Shown one piece after another: positions 27,120 through 37,555 of a stretch of DNA of 64,000 bases; position 1 is the stretch's first letter; the number at the start of each line of letters is the position of its first letter. The notes below the pieces were generated by a model. That model was not told the DNA's origin. It ran no database searches and worked only from the letters and a program-made list of their open reading frames with translations. The translations under genes were made by a program, and so were the position numbers. This DNA is from Pseudomonas azotoformans (lineage in GTDB: Bacteria > Pseudomonadota > Gammaproteobacteria > Pseudomonadales > Pseudomonadaceae), in NCBI RefSeq assembly GCF_001579805.1, contig NZ_CP014546.1:6324001-6388000 (forward strand), written 5' to 3'.

Positions 27120-28160
27120 CTACCAACGAAAACGCAGTTGCGCCTGAGGTTCGGGCGCAATCGCAGGCTGAGTGCCATCCACTACGGGTTGCTGGACCGG
27201 CACTTCACCTGCTGGAATTTCCTGCAACTTGGCCAGGCTCAACTGGGTACGTAATTGATCGGCACTGCCATTGACGCGGTACACGATGCGATTGCCGTCC
27301 ACGAGCTGTGGCTGACCGCCAAAAGGCTCAAGCAGATGACCCAGCGCGGCATAACGCTCCAGGGTCATGCCCTGCACTTCCAGTAATTGTTCGGTGCTCA
27401 CGCCAGGCTTGACCGCAAAGCGCGGCGCCAATTTCTGGCTGACCGCCAGCATCACCGCGTCGGCCACAGCGCCGGTGTCGGCCCCTTGCGCGGTGCCCTG
27501 CTCGCTCTTGTCACCCAGCCACAGACGCCATTTGGCTTGCCATTGGCTGCCTTCCTGGCGAGCATGCACGGCCAGCAAGGCGTCGGCGCCATAACGCTCA
27601 GAAGCGTCGCGCAGCGGTGTGGCGTCAGCACTTTCCAGGTTCGGTGCGGTGGCGACCACTTGCTCATCCAGGTCGCCCAGGGGCAAGCGCAACGGCAAGC
27701 CCCGGTGCTGCGCGGCACGGCGCAGCGCTTGGGCGACAGTCTGACCATCACCCACCAGGCTGCTGCCTTCGGTGGAGTCGTTCAGCCACCAGCCGAGGAT
27801 CGACGGCCGATTGCTGCCCCAGATCGACAAGCCAGCTTCACGCAAGACGCGATCAGTGCTCACCGGGTCGAAATCCACTTGCAGGCTTTCCGGCGGGCCG
27901 GCGTCGTAGCCATATTGACTGATGATTTGTTGCGGATCTTTACGAACGGCCGCCAGGCCTGGGCCGTCGGCGGCCTTGGCGTCGCCGGTCAGGCGGATCA
28001 CCAGGGTCTGCACGGCGCGCTGGGTCGCCTGGTCACGCTCTTGGGGCGACTGGCTGCTGACGGGTTCGAGTACTTGATAGAGGCCATTGAGGGTTTCGGC
28101 ATGACTCGCCAGGCTGACCAACGACAAACAGCCTACAAAGAAGAATTTACACAGACGCAT
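27120..28160 (-). CDS. DUF2066 domain-containing periplasmic protein
   Basis: A 346-residue protein with a Sec signal peptide (residues 1-21, ASHAE cleavage). The DUF2066 signature is at the N terminus (YQVLEPVSSQSPQERDQATQRAVQTLVIRLTGD) with PESLQVDFDP later. ATG 28158-28160 has GGGAA upstream; the open frame to 28250 precedes the signal peptide and is rejected. It precedes the AI-2E-type permease by 32 bp on the same strand. Function unknown; the family always lies near purM in Pseudomonas. Confidence 0.85.
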   Translation of the reverse strand: MRLCKFFFVGCLSLVSLASHAETLNGLYQVLEPVSSQSPQERDQATQRAVQTLVIRLTGDAKAADGPGLAAVRKDPQQIISQYGYDAGPPESLQVDFDPVSTDRVLREAGLSIWGSNRPSILGWWLNDSTEGSSLVGDGQTVAQALRRAAQHRGLPLRLPLGDLDEQVVATAPNLESADATPLRDASERYGADALLAVHARQEGSQWQAKWRLWLGDKSEQGTAQGADTGAVADAVMLAVSQKLAPRFAVKPGVSTEQLLEVQGMTLERYAALGHLLEPFGGQPQLVDGNRIVYRVNGSADQLRTQLSLAKLQEIPAGEVPVQQPVVDGTQPAIAPEPQAQLRFRW

Positions 28161-28502
28161 GGAAGATTCCCGAACGACAAATTTAGCGGCTGGAACAGAC
28201 CGCGTGAACTCGGTTTGCCAAGGCTGTGACCACGGCGACCGGTAAAACATTCACAGGGTCTTGGTAAGTTTTCGTACTGTCACAACGCTAGCGCCGTAAA
28301 GGCTATACCTTAATACGCGCCAAAGCAGACCCGATTAGCATTTTTTTAACACCATATGCCCCTGCCCGTCGGCCCGAGGATGGCCGCTGCCCCTCAAGCC
28401 TGATAAAATCGCGCGCCTTCGCAGACCGTCAACGGCGTGGCCTTTATAAAAGCCCCCGCCCGCTCGGTCGTTACCCCTGAATCCCCCCTAAAGGCCTGGA
28501 TC
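28161..28502. other. 342-bp divergent promoter region
   Basis: The space between the leftward DUF2066 gene and rightward purM. It holds promoters for both. No ORF or structured element recognised; an A/T-rich stretch lies at about 28320-28350, the likely purM promoter side. Confidence 0.4.
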
Positions 28503-29561
28503 ATGAGCAAGCAACCCTCCCTGAGCTACAAGGACGCCGGTGTAGACATCGACGCCGGTGAAGCATTGGTCGAACGCATCAAGAGCGTCGCCAAGCGCAC
28601 TGCGCGCCCCGAAGTCATGGGTGGCCTGGGCGGTTTTGGCGCCCTCTGCGAAATCCCGGCCGGCTACAAGCAGCCTGTACTGGTTTCCGGCACCGACGGT
28701 GTGGGCACCAAGCTGCGCCTGGCACTGAACCTGAACAAGCACGACACCATCGGTATCGACCTGGTTGCCATGTGCGTCAACGACCTGGTGGTGTGCGGCG
28801 CCGAGCCGTTGTTCTTCCTGGACTATTACGCTACCGGCAAGCTGAACGTCGACACCGCTGCACAAGTGGTGACCGGTATCGGCGCTGGCTGCGAACTGTC
28901 GGGTTGCTCCCTGGTCGGCGGCGAAACCGCTGAAATGCCAGGCATGTACGAAGGTGAAGACTACGACCTGGCCGGCTTCTGCGTCGGCGTCGTGGAAAAA
29001 GCCGAGATCATCGACGGCTCCAAGGTTGCTGCCGGTGACGCCCTGCTGGCCCTGCCTTCTTCCGGCCCGCACTCCAACGGTTACTCGCTGATCCGCAAGA
29101 TCATCGAAGTATCCGGCGCCGAGATCGAGAACACCCAACTCGATGGCAAGCCGCTGACCGACCTGCTGATGGCCCCGACCCGCATCTACGTCAAGCCTCT
29201 GCTCAAGCTGATCAAGGACACTGGCGCCGTCAAGGCCATGGCCCACATCACCGGTGGCGGCCTGCTGGACAACATCCCGCGCGTCCTGCCGAAAGGCGCC
29301 CAGGCGATCGTCGACGTGGCCAGCTGGCAGCGCCCTGCGGTATTCGACTGGCTGCAAGAGAAAGGCAACGTCGATGAAACCGAGATGCACCGCGTGCTGA
29401 ACTGCGGCGTGGGCATGGTCATCTGCGTGGCGCAAGAGCACGTTGAAACCGCGCTGAACGTACTGCGTGAAGCCGGCGAGCAGCCTTGGGTCATCGGTCA
29501 GATCGCCACTGCCGCCGAAGGCGCGGCCCAGGTTGAACTGAAGAACCTCAAGGCTCACTGA
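28503..29561 (+). CDS. purM: phosphoribosylformylglycinamidine cyclo-ligase
   Basis: A 352-residue AIR synthetase, step five of purine synthesis. Motifs: [12 protein letters not shown] at the N terminus, the ATP/substrate segment [25 protein letters not shown] and [19 protein letters not shown] 28503 is used; upstream frame to 28437 lacks homology. Its stop overlaps the purN start as TGATG, implying coupled translation. Confidence 0.97.
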   Translation: MSKQPSLSYKDAGVDIDAGEALVERIKSVAKRTARPEVMGGLGGFGALCEIPAGYKQPVLVSGTDGVGTKLRLALNLNKHDTIGIDLVAMCVNDLVVCGAEPLFFLDYYATGKLNVDTAAQVVTGIGAGCELSGCSLVGGETAEMPGMYEGEDYDLAGFCVGVVEKAEIIDGSKVAAGDALLALPSSGPHSNGYSLIRKIIEVSGAEIENTQLDGKPLTDLLMAPTRIYVKPLLKLIKDTGAVKAMAHITGGGLLDNIPRVLPKGAQAIVDVASWQRPAVFDWLQEKGNVDETEMHRVLNCGVGMVICVAQEHVETALNVLREAGEQPWVIGQIATAAEGAAQVELKNLKAH

Positions 29562-30211
29562 TGCCTGAGACCTGTGATGTCGTGGTGCTGCTTTCCGGCA
29601 CCGGCAGTAACTTGCAGGCCCTGATCGACAGCATGCGCACCGGCGAAAGCCCGGTGCGCATTGCTGCGGTGATCTCCAACCGCAGCGACGCCTACGGCCT
29701 GCAACGCGCCAGGGACGCGGGTATCGATACCCGCTCACTGGATCACAAGGCTTTCGAAGGTCGCGAGGCCTTCGACAGCGCCTTGATCGAACTGATCGAC
29801 GCCTTCAACCCCAAACTCGTGGTACTCGCCGGCTTCATGCGCATCCTCAGCGCTGATTTCGTACGACATTACGAAGGGCGCCTGCTCAATATCCACCCTT
29901 CCCTGCTGCCCAAATACAAAGGCATGCACACGCACCAGCGCGCGCTCGATGCCGGCGACAGCGAACACGGCTGCAGCGTGCACTTTGTCACCGAGGAACT
30001 CGATGGCGGGCCTCTGGTCGTACAAGCAGTGGTTCCGGTAGAGTCTGACGACTCGGCGCAGACGCTTGCGCAACGGGTTCACACCCAGGAACACAGGATT
30101 TACCCGCTGGCAGTTCGCTGGTTTGCCGAGGGGCGGTTGATTCTTGGTGACCAGGGTGCATTATTGGACGGTCAGTTACTTGCGGCCAGCGGCCACTTGA
30201 TTCGAACCTAG
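29561..30211 (+). CDS. purN: phosphoribosylglycinamide formyltransferase
   Basis: A 216-residue GAR transformylase using 10-formyltetrahydrofolate. The N-terminal loop is LLSGTGSNLQAL. Catalytic residues lie in LLNIHPSLLPKYKG (Asn, His) and in HFVTEELDGGPLV (Asp). Overlaps purM by 1 bp; a DUF3108 gene follows after 8 bp. Confidence 0.97.
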   Translation: MPETCDVVVLLSGTGSNLQALIDSMRTGESPVRIAAVISNRSDAYGLQRARDAGIDTRSLDHKAFEGREAFDSALIELIDAFNPKLVVLAGFMRILSADFVRHYEGRLLNIHPSLLPKYKGMHTHQRALDAGDSEHGCSVHFVTEELDGGPLVVQAVVPVESDDSAQTLAQRVHTQEHRIYPLAVRWFAEGRLILGDQGALLDGQLLAASGHLIRT

Positions 30212-30219
30212 GAGATTTT

Positions 30220-30933
30220 ATGCGTCGCGCCTTGCTCTTCGCTTTTGCGCTGTTCGCCTTGCCAGCCGTGCAAGCAGCAGACCTTCACCCTTTCTCCGTA
30301 AGCTACACCGCCGACTGGAAACAGTTGCCCATGAGTGGTTCGGCTGAACGCAGCCTGGCCAAGAATGGCGACGGCACCTGGACCTTGAATTTCAAGGCCT
30401 CCATGATGATCGCCAGCCTCACCGAAACCAGCGTGATCCAATTCGACAAGGACACCCTGCAACCGAAGAGCTACACCTTCGAACGCGGTGGCCTGGGCAA
30501 GGCGAAGAAGATCAACCTGGACTTCGACCAGACCGCCAAGAAAGTCACCGGCTTTGAAAACAAGGACGCGGTCAACGTGCCCCTGCAAAGCGGCATGCTC
30601 GACAAGTCGACCTATCAGTTGGCCCTGCAGCGCGATGTGGCGGCCGGCAAGAAGAGCATGAGCTACAACGTGGTGGAAGGAACTGACGTCGACACCTACG
30701 ACTTCCGCGTGATCGGCCCGGAAAAGGTCCAGACCAAGGTCGGCTCCATCGACGCGATCAAGGTCGAGCGCGTGCGTGATCCGACTCAGAGCAAGCGCAT
30801 CACCCAGATGTGGTTTGCCAAGGACCAGGGCGGCATCCTGGTTGCACTGCGTCAGGTAGAAACTGACGGCAAGGAATACAACATCATGTTGCAGGACGGT
30901 ACTGTTGACGGTAAGGCTGTCAAAGGTAGCTGA
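30220..30933 (+). CDS. DUF3108 domain-containing periplasmic protein
   Basis: A 237-residue exported protein. The signal peptide is residues 1-19 (ALPAVQA cleavage). The mature part is a beta-rich DUF3108-type domain with YTADWKQLPMSGSAERSL and the C-terminal half TQMWFAKDQGGILVALRQ. Start ATG 30220 has AGGAG 7 nt upstream. It forms an operon with purMN by spacing and ends at a terminator. Physiological role unknown. Confidence 0.85.
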   Translation: MRRALLFAFALFALPAVQAADLHPFSVSYTADWKQLPMSGSAERSLAKNGDGTWTLNFKASMMIASLTETSVIQFDKDTLQPKSYTFERGGLGKAKKINLDFDQTAKKVTGFENKDAVNVPLQSGMLDKSTYQLALQRDVAAGKKSMSYNVVEGTDVDTYDFRVIGPEKVQTKVGSIDAIKVERVRDPTQSKRITQMWFAKDQGGILVALRQVETDGKEYNIMLQDGTVDGKAVKGS

Positions 30934-30949
30934 TCGGTAGCTGGAACAA

Positions 30950-30978
30950 AGAGCCTCGCGAATGCGGGGCTTTTTTTT
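30950..30978 (+). terminator. Rho-independent terminator
   Basis: An imperfect stem AGCCTCGC / GCGGGGCT with a short loop is followed by eight T residues, 17 bp after the DUF3108 stop; it closes the purMN operon. Confidence 0.88.
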
Positions 30979-31198
30979 CGTCTGTCGATTGGGTTCCACC
31001 CTGACGCGAACATGAAACTTTTGTCATAAAACTCAGCACCCTGCGGCGCAATGTCGCGGTTTACGCGGCCTGCAGGACTGTTGCATCGGCTGCAATGAAT
31101 TGTTGCGCGAAAAGTCGGTTTACTTAGCAAGCTAACAAATCATATAACAAAGGCCTGCGACGACTTGCCGCAGATCCACCAGAGATTGGAGCAAGCAG

Positions 31199-31387
31199 AT
31201 GACTGTAAAAGTAACTGAACGCGACGACGAACATATGTCCCACGAAGCACTGGGCCATGGGATTCACATCTGGGATGTACACCAACAAGACCTGTTGGTC
31301 GGCATGTTTCACAACGAGAGCGACGCTCATAATTATAAAAACGAGCTTGAGTCGCTTGAGATGAAACGTCAGGCAGAAAGCTCCTGA
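31199..31387 (+). CDS. 62-residue small protein
   Basis: A small acidic protein (MTVKVTERDDEHMSHEALG...) with His-rich central part (GHGIHIWDVHQQD) and a polar C-terminal helix (AHNYKNELESLEMKRQ). GGAGCAAGCAG precedes ATG 31199. The protein is compact and of Pseudomonas small-protein type, but I cannot name it. It is followed by a terminator at 31440-31466. Confidence 0.65.
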   Translation: MTVKVTERDDEHMSHEALGHGIHIWDVHQQDLLVGMFHNESDAHNYKNELESLEMKRQAESS

Positions 31388-31439
31388 GTATTCGCAAGGC
31401 TCAGGTACAAGGCCCACGCAGCCTGGATACCTGAAAACA

Positions 31440-31466
31440 CAAAACCCGCCTCTTGAGCGGGTTTTG
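31440..31466 (+). terminator. Rho-independent terminator
   Basis: The perfect stem AAAACCCGC / GCGGGTTTT with loop CTCTTGA lies 53 bp after the 62-residue gene. Confidence 0.87.
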
Positions 31467-31473
31467 CATTTAT

Positions 31474-31516
31474 GGGGCCGCTTCGCAGCCCAACGCGAGC
31501 AAGCTCGCTCGCCACA
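31474..31516. repeat. REP-type repeat (GGGGCCGCTTCGCAGCCC class)
   Basis: GGGGCCGCTTCGCAGCCC is followed by AACGCGAGCAAGCTCGC and TCGCCACA. A second copy lies at 42158-42200 with GGGAGCAAGCTCCC in the stem. Read in reverse this is the TGTGGCGAG...GAGCTTGCTC class common in P. fluorescens. Confidence 0.85.
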
Positions 31517-31533
31517 ATGTTGTTTCTACAGCC

Positions 31534-32079
31534 TTACCACATCAGATCATCCGGGATCTGGTACGCCGCGTACGGGTCATCCTCGTCCGGCACCTGGCTT
31601 TCCGTCAGGATATTGAGCTGCACGATACGCTCCGGTGCGCGCTCCTGGATCTTCAGCGCGGCTTCGCGCGGGATTACCTCGTAGCTGCCGCCGTGATGCA
31701 CGATAGCCAGGGAGCCGTTGCTCAGCTTGTTGCGCATCAGCGTGTTGACCGACAGGCGCTTGACCTTCTTGTCATCCACGAAGTTGTAGTAGTCCTCGGT
31801 GGTCAGCTTGGGCAGGCGCGAGGTTTCGATCAGCTGCTTGACCTGGGCGGTGCGCGCCTTGGCCTCGGCTTTTTCCTGCTGCTGACGGTTCAGCTCCTGG
31901 TCGCGCTTGACCTTCTCGGCGTGTGCTTCGGCCGCCAGGCGGGCCTGGGTGTCATCCGCCTCGATCTGGCCTTTGTGGACCAGGCGCTGCTGCTTCTGCT
32001 TGTCTTTGCCGACCTGCTTGGCCTGCTTTTGGTTGACCAGACCTGCTTTGAGCAACTGGTCGCGAAGGGAAAGGCTCAT
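31534..32079 (-). CDS. DUF2058 (YaiL-like) nucleoprotein family
   Basis: A 181-residue, highly charged protein. N-terminal helix LSLRDQLLKAGLVNQKQAKQ at residues 3-22 is the family signature. A long coiled-coil-like Lys/Gln-rich region follows (residues 20-90), then the conserved C-terminal fold containing YYNFVDDKKVKRLSVN and LAIVHHGGSYEVI. E. coli YaiL is described as a nucleoprotein/polynucleotide-associated protein. It lies 25 bp downstream of mazG on the same strand. Confidence 0.88.
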   Translation of the reverse strand: MSLSLRDQLLKAGLVNQKQAKQVGKDKQKQQRLVHKGQIEADDTQARLAAEAHAEKVKRDQELNRQQQEKAEAKARTAQVKQLIETSRLPKLTTEDYYNFVDDKKVKRLSVNTLMRNKLSNGSLAIVHHGGSYEVIPREAALKIQERAPERIVQLNILTESQVPDEDDPYAAYQIPDDLMW

Positions 32080-32104
32080 GGTGCTTACTCACTTAGGCAA
32101 CTGC

Positions 32105-32941
32105 TCAACCGCAGCTGGACACATTCTTTTCCTGACGTTTGGCTTCGCCCCACAGGGCGTCCATCGTTTCGAGGGTGCAATCTTCTATGGATTGGTGCGT
32201 ATCGCGCAATGCCTGTTCGATAAATCGGAAGCGTCGTTCGAACTTGGCATTGGCGCCACGCAGCGCGGTTTCCGGGTCGACCTTGAGGTGACGGGCCAGG
32301 TTGACCGCCGCGAACAGCAGGTCACCAACCTCATCGGCAATGGCCACCGAATCGTTGTCGGCCATGGCCTCGAGCACTTCATCCAGCTCTTCGCGCACGT
32401 TATCCACCACCGGCAGGGCCGACGGCCAGTCGAAGCCGACCTGGCTGGCGCGCTTCTGCAATTTGGCGGCGCGGGACAGGGACGGCAGCGCCGTGGGCAC
32501 ATCGTCCAGCAGGGAAAGTTGCTCCGGCGCGTCGGACTTTTCCGCACGTTCCTCGGCCTTGATCTGCTCCCAGCGTTCCTTGACCTGTTCTTCACTCAGC
32601 TGCGGGATATCCAGCGGTGCATACAGATCGCCCGTGGGAAACACGTGGGGATGACGACGGATCAGCTTGCGCGTGATGCTGTCGATCACCCCGGCAAACT
32701 CGAAGCGTCCTTCTTCCCGCGCCAACTGGCTGTAATACACCACTTGAAACAGCAGGTCGCCCAGCTCGCCTTGCAGGTGCTCGAAGTCGCCGCGCTCGAT
32801 GGCGTCGGCCACTTCATAGGCTTCTTCCAGGGTGTGCGGGACGATGGTCGCGTAGGTTTGCTTGATGTCCCACGGGCAACCGTATTGCGGGTCCCGCAGG
32901 CGGTTCATCAAGTGCAGCAGGTCTTCAAGCGAATACATCAT
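32105..32941 (-). CDS. mazG: nucleoside triphosphate pyrophosphohydrolase MazG
   Basis: A 278-residue all-alpha NTP pyrophosphohydrolase with two tandem MazG repeats. The N-terminal signature RLRDPQYGCPWDIKQT is at residues 13-28. Metal-binding EExxE and ExxD pairs occur in LEEAYEVADAIE and ELGDLLFQVVYYSQL, and again in the second repeat (ELDEVLEAMADND, VGDLLFAAVNLARHL). The start codon overlaps the relA stop (ATGATG). Conserved relA-mazG linkage supports a role in (p)ppGpp-related stress or in nucleotide pool cleaning. Confidence 0.96.
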   Translation of the reverse strand: MMYSLEDLLHLMNRLRDPQYGCPWDIKQTYATIVPHTLEEAYEVADAIERGDFEHLQGELGDLLFQVVYYSQLAREEGRFEFAGVIDSITRKLIRRHPHVFPTGDLYAPLDIPQLSEEQVKERWEQIKAEERAEKSDAPEQLSLLDDVPTALPSLSRAAKLQKRASQVGFDWPSALPVVDNVREELDEVLEAMADNDSVAIADEVGDLLFAAVNLARHLKVDPETALRGANAKFERRFRFIEQALRDTHQSIEDCTLETMDALWGEAKRQEKNVSSCG

Positions 32942-35181
32942 GGGGTTCGGTTACGCCGCGTCTCGATGATATTCGGCAACTGGGAAATCCGCCCCAGCAA
33001 CCGCCCCAGTGCGTCCAGCCCCGGAATCTCGATGGTCAGGGACATCAATGCAGTGTTGTCCTCTTTGTTCGAGCGGGTGTTGACCGCCAGCACGTTGATC
33101 CGCTCGTTGAGCAACACTTGCGACACATCCCGCAGCAAGCCGGAACGGTCGTAAGCACGAATAATGATGTCCACCGGGTAGGTGAGCACCGGCACCGGGC
33201 CCCAGCTGACCTGGATGATCCGCTCCGGCTCACGCCCGCCCAGTTGCAGCACCGAGGCGCAGTCCTGGCGGTGAATGCTCACACCACGGCCCTGGGTGAT
33301 GTAGCCGACGATGGCGTCACCCGGCAACGGCTGGCAGCAGCCGGCGATTTGGGTCATCAGGTTGCCCACGCCCTGGATCTGGATATCGCCGCGTTTGCCG
33401 GGCTTGTAGCCGGTGGCCTTGCGTGGGATCAGCTCCAGCTGTTCGCTGCCGCGTTCCGGCTCGACCAGTTGTTGCGCCAGGTTGACCAGTTGGGCCAGGC
33501 GCAAATCGCCAGCACCGAGGGCAGCGAACATGTCTTCGGCGATCTTCATGTTGGCTTTTTCGGCCAACTTGTCGAAGTCCACCTGAGGCAGACCGAGGCG
33601 CCCCAGTTCGCGCTCAAGCAAGGTTTTACCGGCGGCGACGTTCTGGTCGCGCGCCTGCAATTTGAACCAGTGGACGATCTTCGCCCGTGCCCGCGACGTG
33701 GTGATGTAGCCCAGGTTCGGGTTCAGCCAGTCGCGGCTCGGCGTGCCGTGCTTGCTGGTGATGATCTCGACCTGTTCACCGGTCTGCAGGCTGTAGTTGA
33801 GCGGCACGATGCGCCCATTGATCTTGGCACCCCGGCAGTTGTGGCCGATCTCGGTGTGCACGCGGTAGGCAAAGTCCAACGGCGTGGCGCCCTTGGGCAA
33901 GTCGATGGCGTGGCCGTCCGGGGTGAAGATGTAGACCCGGTCCGGCTCGATATCCACGCGCAGCTGTTCAGCCAGGCCGCCGATGTCGCCGAGTTCTTCG
34001 TGCCATTCCAGCACTTGGCGCAGCCAGGAGATTTTCTCTTCGTACTGGTTGGAACCGGCCTTGACGTCAGTACCCTTGTAGCGCCAGTGCGCACACACGC
34101 CCAGCTCGGCCTCTTCGTGCATGGCGTGGGTGCGGATCTGCACTTCAAGCACCTTGCCCTCGGGGCCGATCACCGCAGTATGCAGCGAGCGGTAGCCGTT
34201 CTCCTTGGGGTTGGCGATGTAGTCGTCAAACTCCTTGGGAATGTGCCGCCACAGCGTGTGAACGATGCCGAGCGCGGTGTAGCAGTCGCGCATTTCCGGC
34301 ACCAGCACGCGCACCGCACGCACGTCATAGATCTGGCTGAACGCCAGGCCCTTACGCTGCATTTTGCGCCAGATGGAATAGATGTGCTTGGCGCGGCCGC
34401 TGATGTCGGCTTCGACACCGGTGGCCTGCAACTCGGAACGCAACTGGTTCATCACGTCGGCGATGAAGCGCTCACGGTCCAGCCGCCGCTCATGCAGCAG
34501 CGTAGCGATCTGTTTGTATTGATCGGGTTCGAGGTAGCGGAAGGACAAGTCCTCCAGCTCCCACTTGATATGGCCTATACCCAGGCGGTGGGCCAGCGGC
34601 GCATAGATATCGAAGACTTCGCGGGCGACGCGGTTACGTTTCTCGTCGTCGGCGGTCTTCACCGCACGGATCGCGCAGGTGCGCTCAGCCAGCTTGATCA
34701 GGGCGACACGCACGTCGTCGACCATCGCCACCAGCATCTTGCGCAGGTTCTCGACCTGCCCCTGGGTGCCCAGCACCATGGACTGACGTGGGCTGAGGCT
34801 GGCGCTGATCGCGGCCATACGCAGCACGCCGTCGATCAACTTGGCCACCACGGCGCCGAAACGCTGGCTGACGGTGGGCAACTGAATATGCCCTTCACGC
34901 ACGCCGCGATACAGCACGGCGGCAATCAGTGAATCTTGGTCCAGCTTGAGATCGGCGAGGATCTCGGCGATTTCCAACCCGGTGCGAAAGCTCGAAGTGC
35001 CTTCGGCCCACAGGTTCTTGGCCGCATTGTCTTGCTGCTCAGACTCGCGAGCGAACTCGCAGGCTGCTTTCAAGGCTTCACGGTCCAGTGCCGGGTCGAC
35101 ACTGATGGCATGATCCAGCCATGCCTCGAGATTGATACTGCCGTCGGTATTGATCGGCTGGTGTGCTCTCACCTGTACCAT
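32938..35181 (-). CDS. relA: GTP pyrophosphokinase RelA
   Basis: A 747-residue ribosome-linked (p)ppGpp synthetase. Layout: pseudo-hydrolase region about residues 50-200 without the full HD motif, synthetase at about 240-360 with FDDYIANPKENGYRSLHT, TGS domain at about 405-465, zinc-finger/helical region, and C-terminal ACT domain at about 665-745. The EFDD sequence near residue 318 is the acidic signature of monofunctional RelA (bifunctional SpoT has RxKD). ATG 35179-35181 (MVQVRAHQPI) is chosen. mazG overlaps its end. Confidence 0.97.
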   Translation of the reverse strand: MVQVRAHQPINTDGSINLEAWLDHAISVDPALDREALKAACEFARESEQQDNAAKNLWAEGTSSFRTGLEIAEILADLKLDQDSLIAAVLYRGVREGHIQLPTVSQRFGAVVAKLIDGVLRMAAISASLSPRQSMVLGTQGQVENLRKMLVAMVDDVRVALIKLAERTCAIRAVKTADDEKRNRVAREVFDIYAPLAHRLGIGHIKWELEDLSFRYLEPDQYKQIATLLHERRLDRERFIADVMNQLRSELQATGVEADISGRAKHIYSIWRKMQRKGLAFSQIYDVRAVRVLVPEMRDCYTALGIVHTLWRHIPKEFDDYIANPKENGYRSLHTAVIGPEGKVLEVQIRTHAMHEEAELGVCAHWRYKGTDVKAGSNQYEEKISWLRQVLEWHEELGDIGGLAEQLRVDIEPDRVYIFTPDGHAIDLPKGATPLDFAYRVHTEIGHNCRGAKINGRIVPLNYSLQTGEQVEIITSKHGTPSRDWLNPNLGYITTSRARAKIVHWFKLQARDQNVAAGKTLLERELGRLGLPQVDFDKLAEKANMKIAEDMFAALGAGDLRLAQLVNLAQQLVEPERGSEQLELIPRKATGYKPGKRGDIQIQGVGNLMTQIAGCCQPLPGDAIVGYITQGRGVSIHRQDCASVLQLGGREPERIIQVSWGPVPVLTYPVDIIIRAYDRSGLLRDVSQVLLNERINVLAVNTRSNKEDNTALMSLTIEIPGLDALGRLLGRISQLPNIIETRRNRTP

Positions 35182-35300
35182 CTTGCTTACCTTCCCTACG
35201 ACGCACCTTCGATGCGCCAGAATTCATCGCCGACCTTCTACTGCTCCCTGGCAGATCACAGGCCCTGGAGACGACAGGCCGGTCGGATTAAACGGGCATC

Positions 35301-36653
35301 CTAGCCCGCTTCAAATAACGCCATGGCCTCGACATGCGCGGTTTGCGGAAACATGTCGAGGATCCCGGCACGTTTTAGCCGGTAGCCCTGCTTGACCAAC
35401 TCAACCGTGTCCCGCGCCAGCGTGGCCGGGTTGCAGGACACATACACCAGACGCTTGGCTCCCAGGGTCGCGAGCTTGCGCACAACCTCCAGGGCACCAT
35501 CACGGGGTGGGTCCAAGAGTACCGCAGAAAAGCCCTGTTTGGCCCATTCCGCGTCAGTCAAAGGCTGGGACAAATCGGCCTGAAAAAACTGTGCATTATG
35601 CAAATCGTTGCTGTCGGCGTTGACGGCCGCGCGGTCCACCATGGTCTGCACGCCTTCCACCGCCACCACTTCACGCACCTGGCGCGCCAGTGGCAGGGCG
35701 AAGTTGCCCAGGCCGCAAAACAGGTCCAGCACCCGTTCGTCGGGTTGTGGCGCCAGCCATTCCAGGGCCTGCGCGACCATCGCTTCGTTGACCCCGGCGT
35801 TGACCTGCACGAAGTCGCCAGGTCGGTAGGCCAACTCCAGATCCCATTGTTCCAATCGAAAACCCAAGACCGAATCGACGTCGACCGGCTCAGGTTGACC
35901 CTCGCCATGCAGCCACAATTGAGCTTCATGGAAGGCGCAAAACTCTTTCAATACCTGCAAGTCCGCTTCCGACAGCGGCGCCATGTGCCGCAGCAACACG
36001 GCGATGGAGGTGCCGCTGAACAATTCAACATGCCCCAACGCCTGCGGCTTGCTCAGGCGACGCAGCATGTTCGGCAGGCGCTGCATGATCGGTTGCAAGG
36101 CCTGTACCAGCACCGGGCAATCGTCGATGGCAACAATGTCTTGGCTGGCCACGGCGCGAAAACCCACTTCCAGCTGTTTGGCCTTGGCATCCCAGCGCAC
36201 GGCCACGCGGGCGCGGCGACGGTATCCGAATTCCGGACCGCTCAAAGGCGCAGCCCACTCTTGCGGTTCGACACCGGCCACACGGGACAGTTGCTCGGCG
36301 AGCATGCGCTGTTTCAGGGCAAGCTGTTCGGTATGGGGCAAGTGCTGCACGCTGCAACCGCCGCAGCGGCCGACATGGGCGCACGGCGCCGGGCGGCGCA
36401 ATTCGCTGGCCTTGAACACGCGCTCGGTGCGCGCCTCGACAATCTTGCCGTGGGCGCCTAACACCCGCGCTTCAACTTCTTCGCCGGCCAGCGCGCCGTT
36501 CACAAACCAGGTGCGGCCTTCAAAGAACACAATGCCACGGCCGTCGTTGGCCAGGCGCTCAATGGTCAGGCGCTGTTTCTTGCCTACAGGAATCTGCGGG
36601 GCCCGGCTGCCGCCCGTCGGTTGGAAGCGCAGGCCTCTCTCGTGCTTGGCCAT
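35301..36653 (-). CDS. rlmD: 23S rRNA (uracil-1939-C5) methyltransferase
   Basis: A 450-residue RumA-type SAM-dependent methyltransferase with an iron-sulphur cluster. N-terminal TRAM-like domain (residues 20-80) with [14 protein letters not shown]; cluster cysteines in [17 protein letters not shown] loop [24 protein letters not shown]; and the catalytic Cys in [14 protein letters not shown]. Start overlaps the cysM stop by 1 bp; the pair is likely co-transcribed with relA in Pseudomonas. Confidence 0.97.
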   Translation of the reverse strand: MAKHERGLRFQPTGGSRAPQIPVGKKQRLTIERLANDGRGIVFFEGRTWFVNGALAGEEVEARVLGAHGKIVEARTERVFKASELRRPAPCAHVGRCGGCSVQHLPHTEQLALKQRMLAEQLSRVAGVEPQEWAAPLSGPEFGYRRRARVAVRWDAKAKQLEVGFRAVASQDIVAIDDCPVLVQALQPIMQRLPNMLRRLSKPQALGHVELFSGTSIAVLLRHMAPLSEADLQVLKEFCAFHEAQLWLHGEGQPEPVDVDSVLGFRLEQWDLELAYRPGDFVQVNAGVNEAMVAQALEWLAPQPDERVLDLFCGLGNFALPLARQVREVVAVEGVQTMVDRAAVNADSNDLHNAQFFQADLSQPLTDAEWAKQGFSAVLLDPPRDGALEVVRKLATLGAKRLVYVSCNPATLARDTVELVKQGYRLKRAGILDMFPQTAHVEAMALFEAG

Positions 36654-37555
36654 CAGTTGGGTTCGTCGAAGATGCCGGTCGACAGGTAGCGGTCGCCTCG
36701 GTCACAGATGATCGCGACGATCACCGCGTTTTCCACTTCTTTAGACAAACGCAACATGCCGGCCACCGCGCCACCGGACGACACGCCGCAGAAGATGCCT
36801 TCTTCACGGGCCAGGCGGCGGGTGGTGTCTTCGGCTTCGCGCTGGGCCATGTCGATGATGCGGTCTACGCGGGTCGCGTTGTAGATCTTCGGCAGATACT
36901 CTTCGGGCCAGCGGCGGATACCGGGAATGGCCGAGCCTTCCATCGGTTGCAGGCCGACGATCTGGATTGCCGGGTTCTGCTCCTTCAGGTAGCGCGAGTT
37001 GCCCATGATGGTGCCGGTGGTGCCCATGGAGCTGACGAAATGGGTGATGGTGCCCCCCGTCTGGCGCCAGATTTCCGGGCCGGTGGTGGTGTAGTGCGCC
37101 TCGGGGTTGTCGCCGTTGGCGAACTGGTCCAGCACCAGGCCACGGCCTTCGGCGGCCAAGCGCTCGGCCAAGTCCCGTGCGCCTTCCATGCCTTCTTCCT
37201 GGGTGACCAGGATCAGCTGGGCGCCGTAGGCGGTCATTGCCGCCTTGCGTTCGGCGCTGCCGTTGTCGGGCATGATCAGGATCATCTTGTAACCCTTGAT
37301 CGCGGCGGCCATGGCCAGGGCGATCCCGGTGTTACCCGAGGTGGCTTCGATCAGGGTGTCGCCGGGCTTGATCTGCCCGCGCAGCTCGGCGCGGGTGATC
37401 ATCGACAACGCCGGGCGGTCCTTCACGGAGCCGGCCGGGTTGTTCCCTTCGAGCTTGAGCAACAGGGTATTGCTGGTTTCACCCGCCATGCGTTGCAAGC
37501 GGACCAGGGGCGTGTTGCCGACGCAATCGGCGATTGTAGGGTACTGCAAGGTCAT
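36653..37555 (-). CDS. cysM: cysteine synthase B
   Basis: A 300-residue PLP enzyme making cysteine (or S-sulfocysteine with thiosulfate) from O-acetylserine. N terminus [24 protein letters not shown] lysine in [14 protein letters not shown]; phosphate-binding [25 protein letters not shown] near the end. CysM-type sequence rather than CysK, since [10 protein letters not shown] replaces the CysK loop. ATG 37553-37555 is used; the upstream open frame to 37621 has no support. Confidence 0.96.
   Translation of the reverse strand: MTLQYPTIADCVGNTPLVRLQRMAGETSNTLLLKLEGNNPAGSVKDRPALSMITRAELRGQIKPGDTLIEATSGNTGIALAMAAAIKGYKMILIMPDNGSAERKAAMTAYGAQLILVTQEEGMEGARDLAERLAAEGRGLVLDQFANGDNPEAHYTTTGPEIWRQTGGTITHFVSSMGTTGTIMGNSRYLKEQNPAIQIVGLQPMEGSAIPGIRRWPEEYLPKIYNATRVDRIIDMAQREAEDTTRRLAREEGIFCGVSSGGAVAGMLRLSKEVENAVIVAIICDRGDRYLSTGIFDEPN

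Noticed and set aside
33118..34932. 604-codon rightward open frame opposite relA
   Set aside because: Antisense shadow; high GC third-position bias in relA keeps the opposite frame open. No homology-like motifs.
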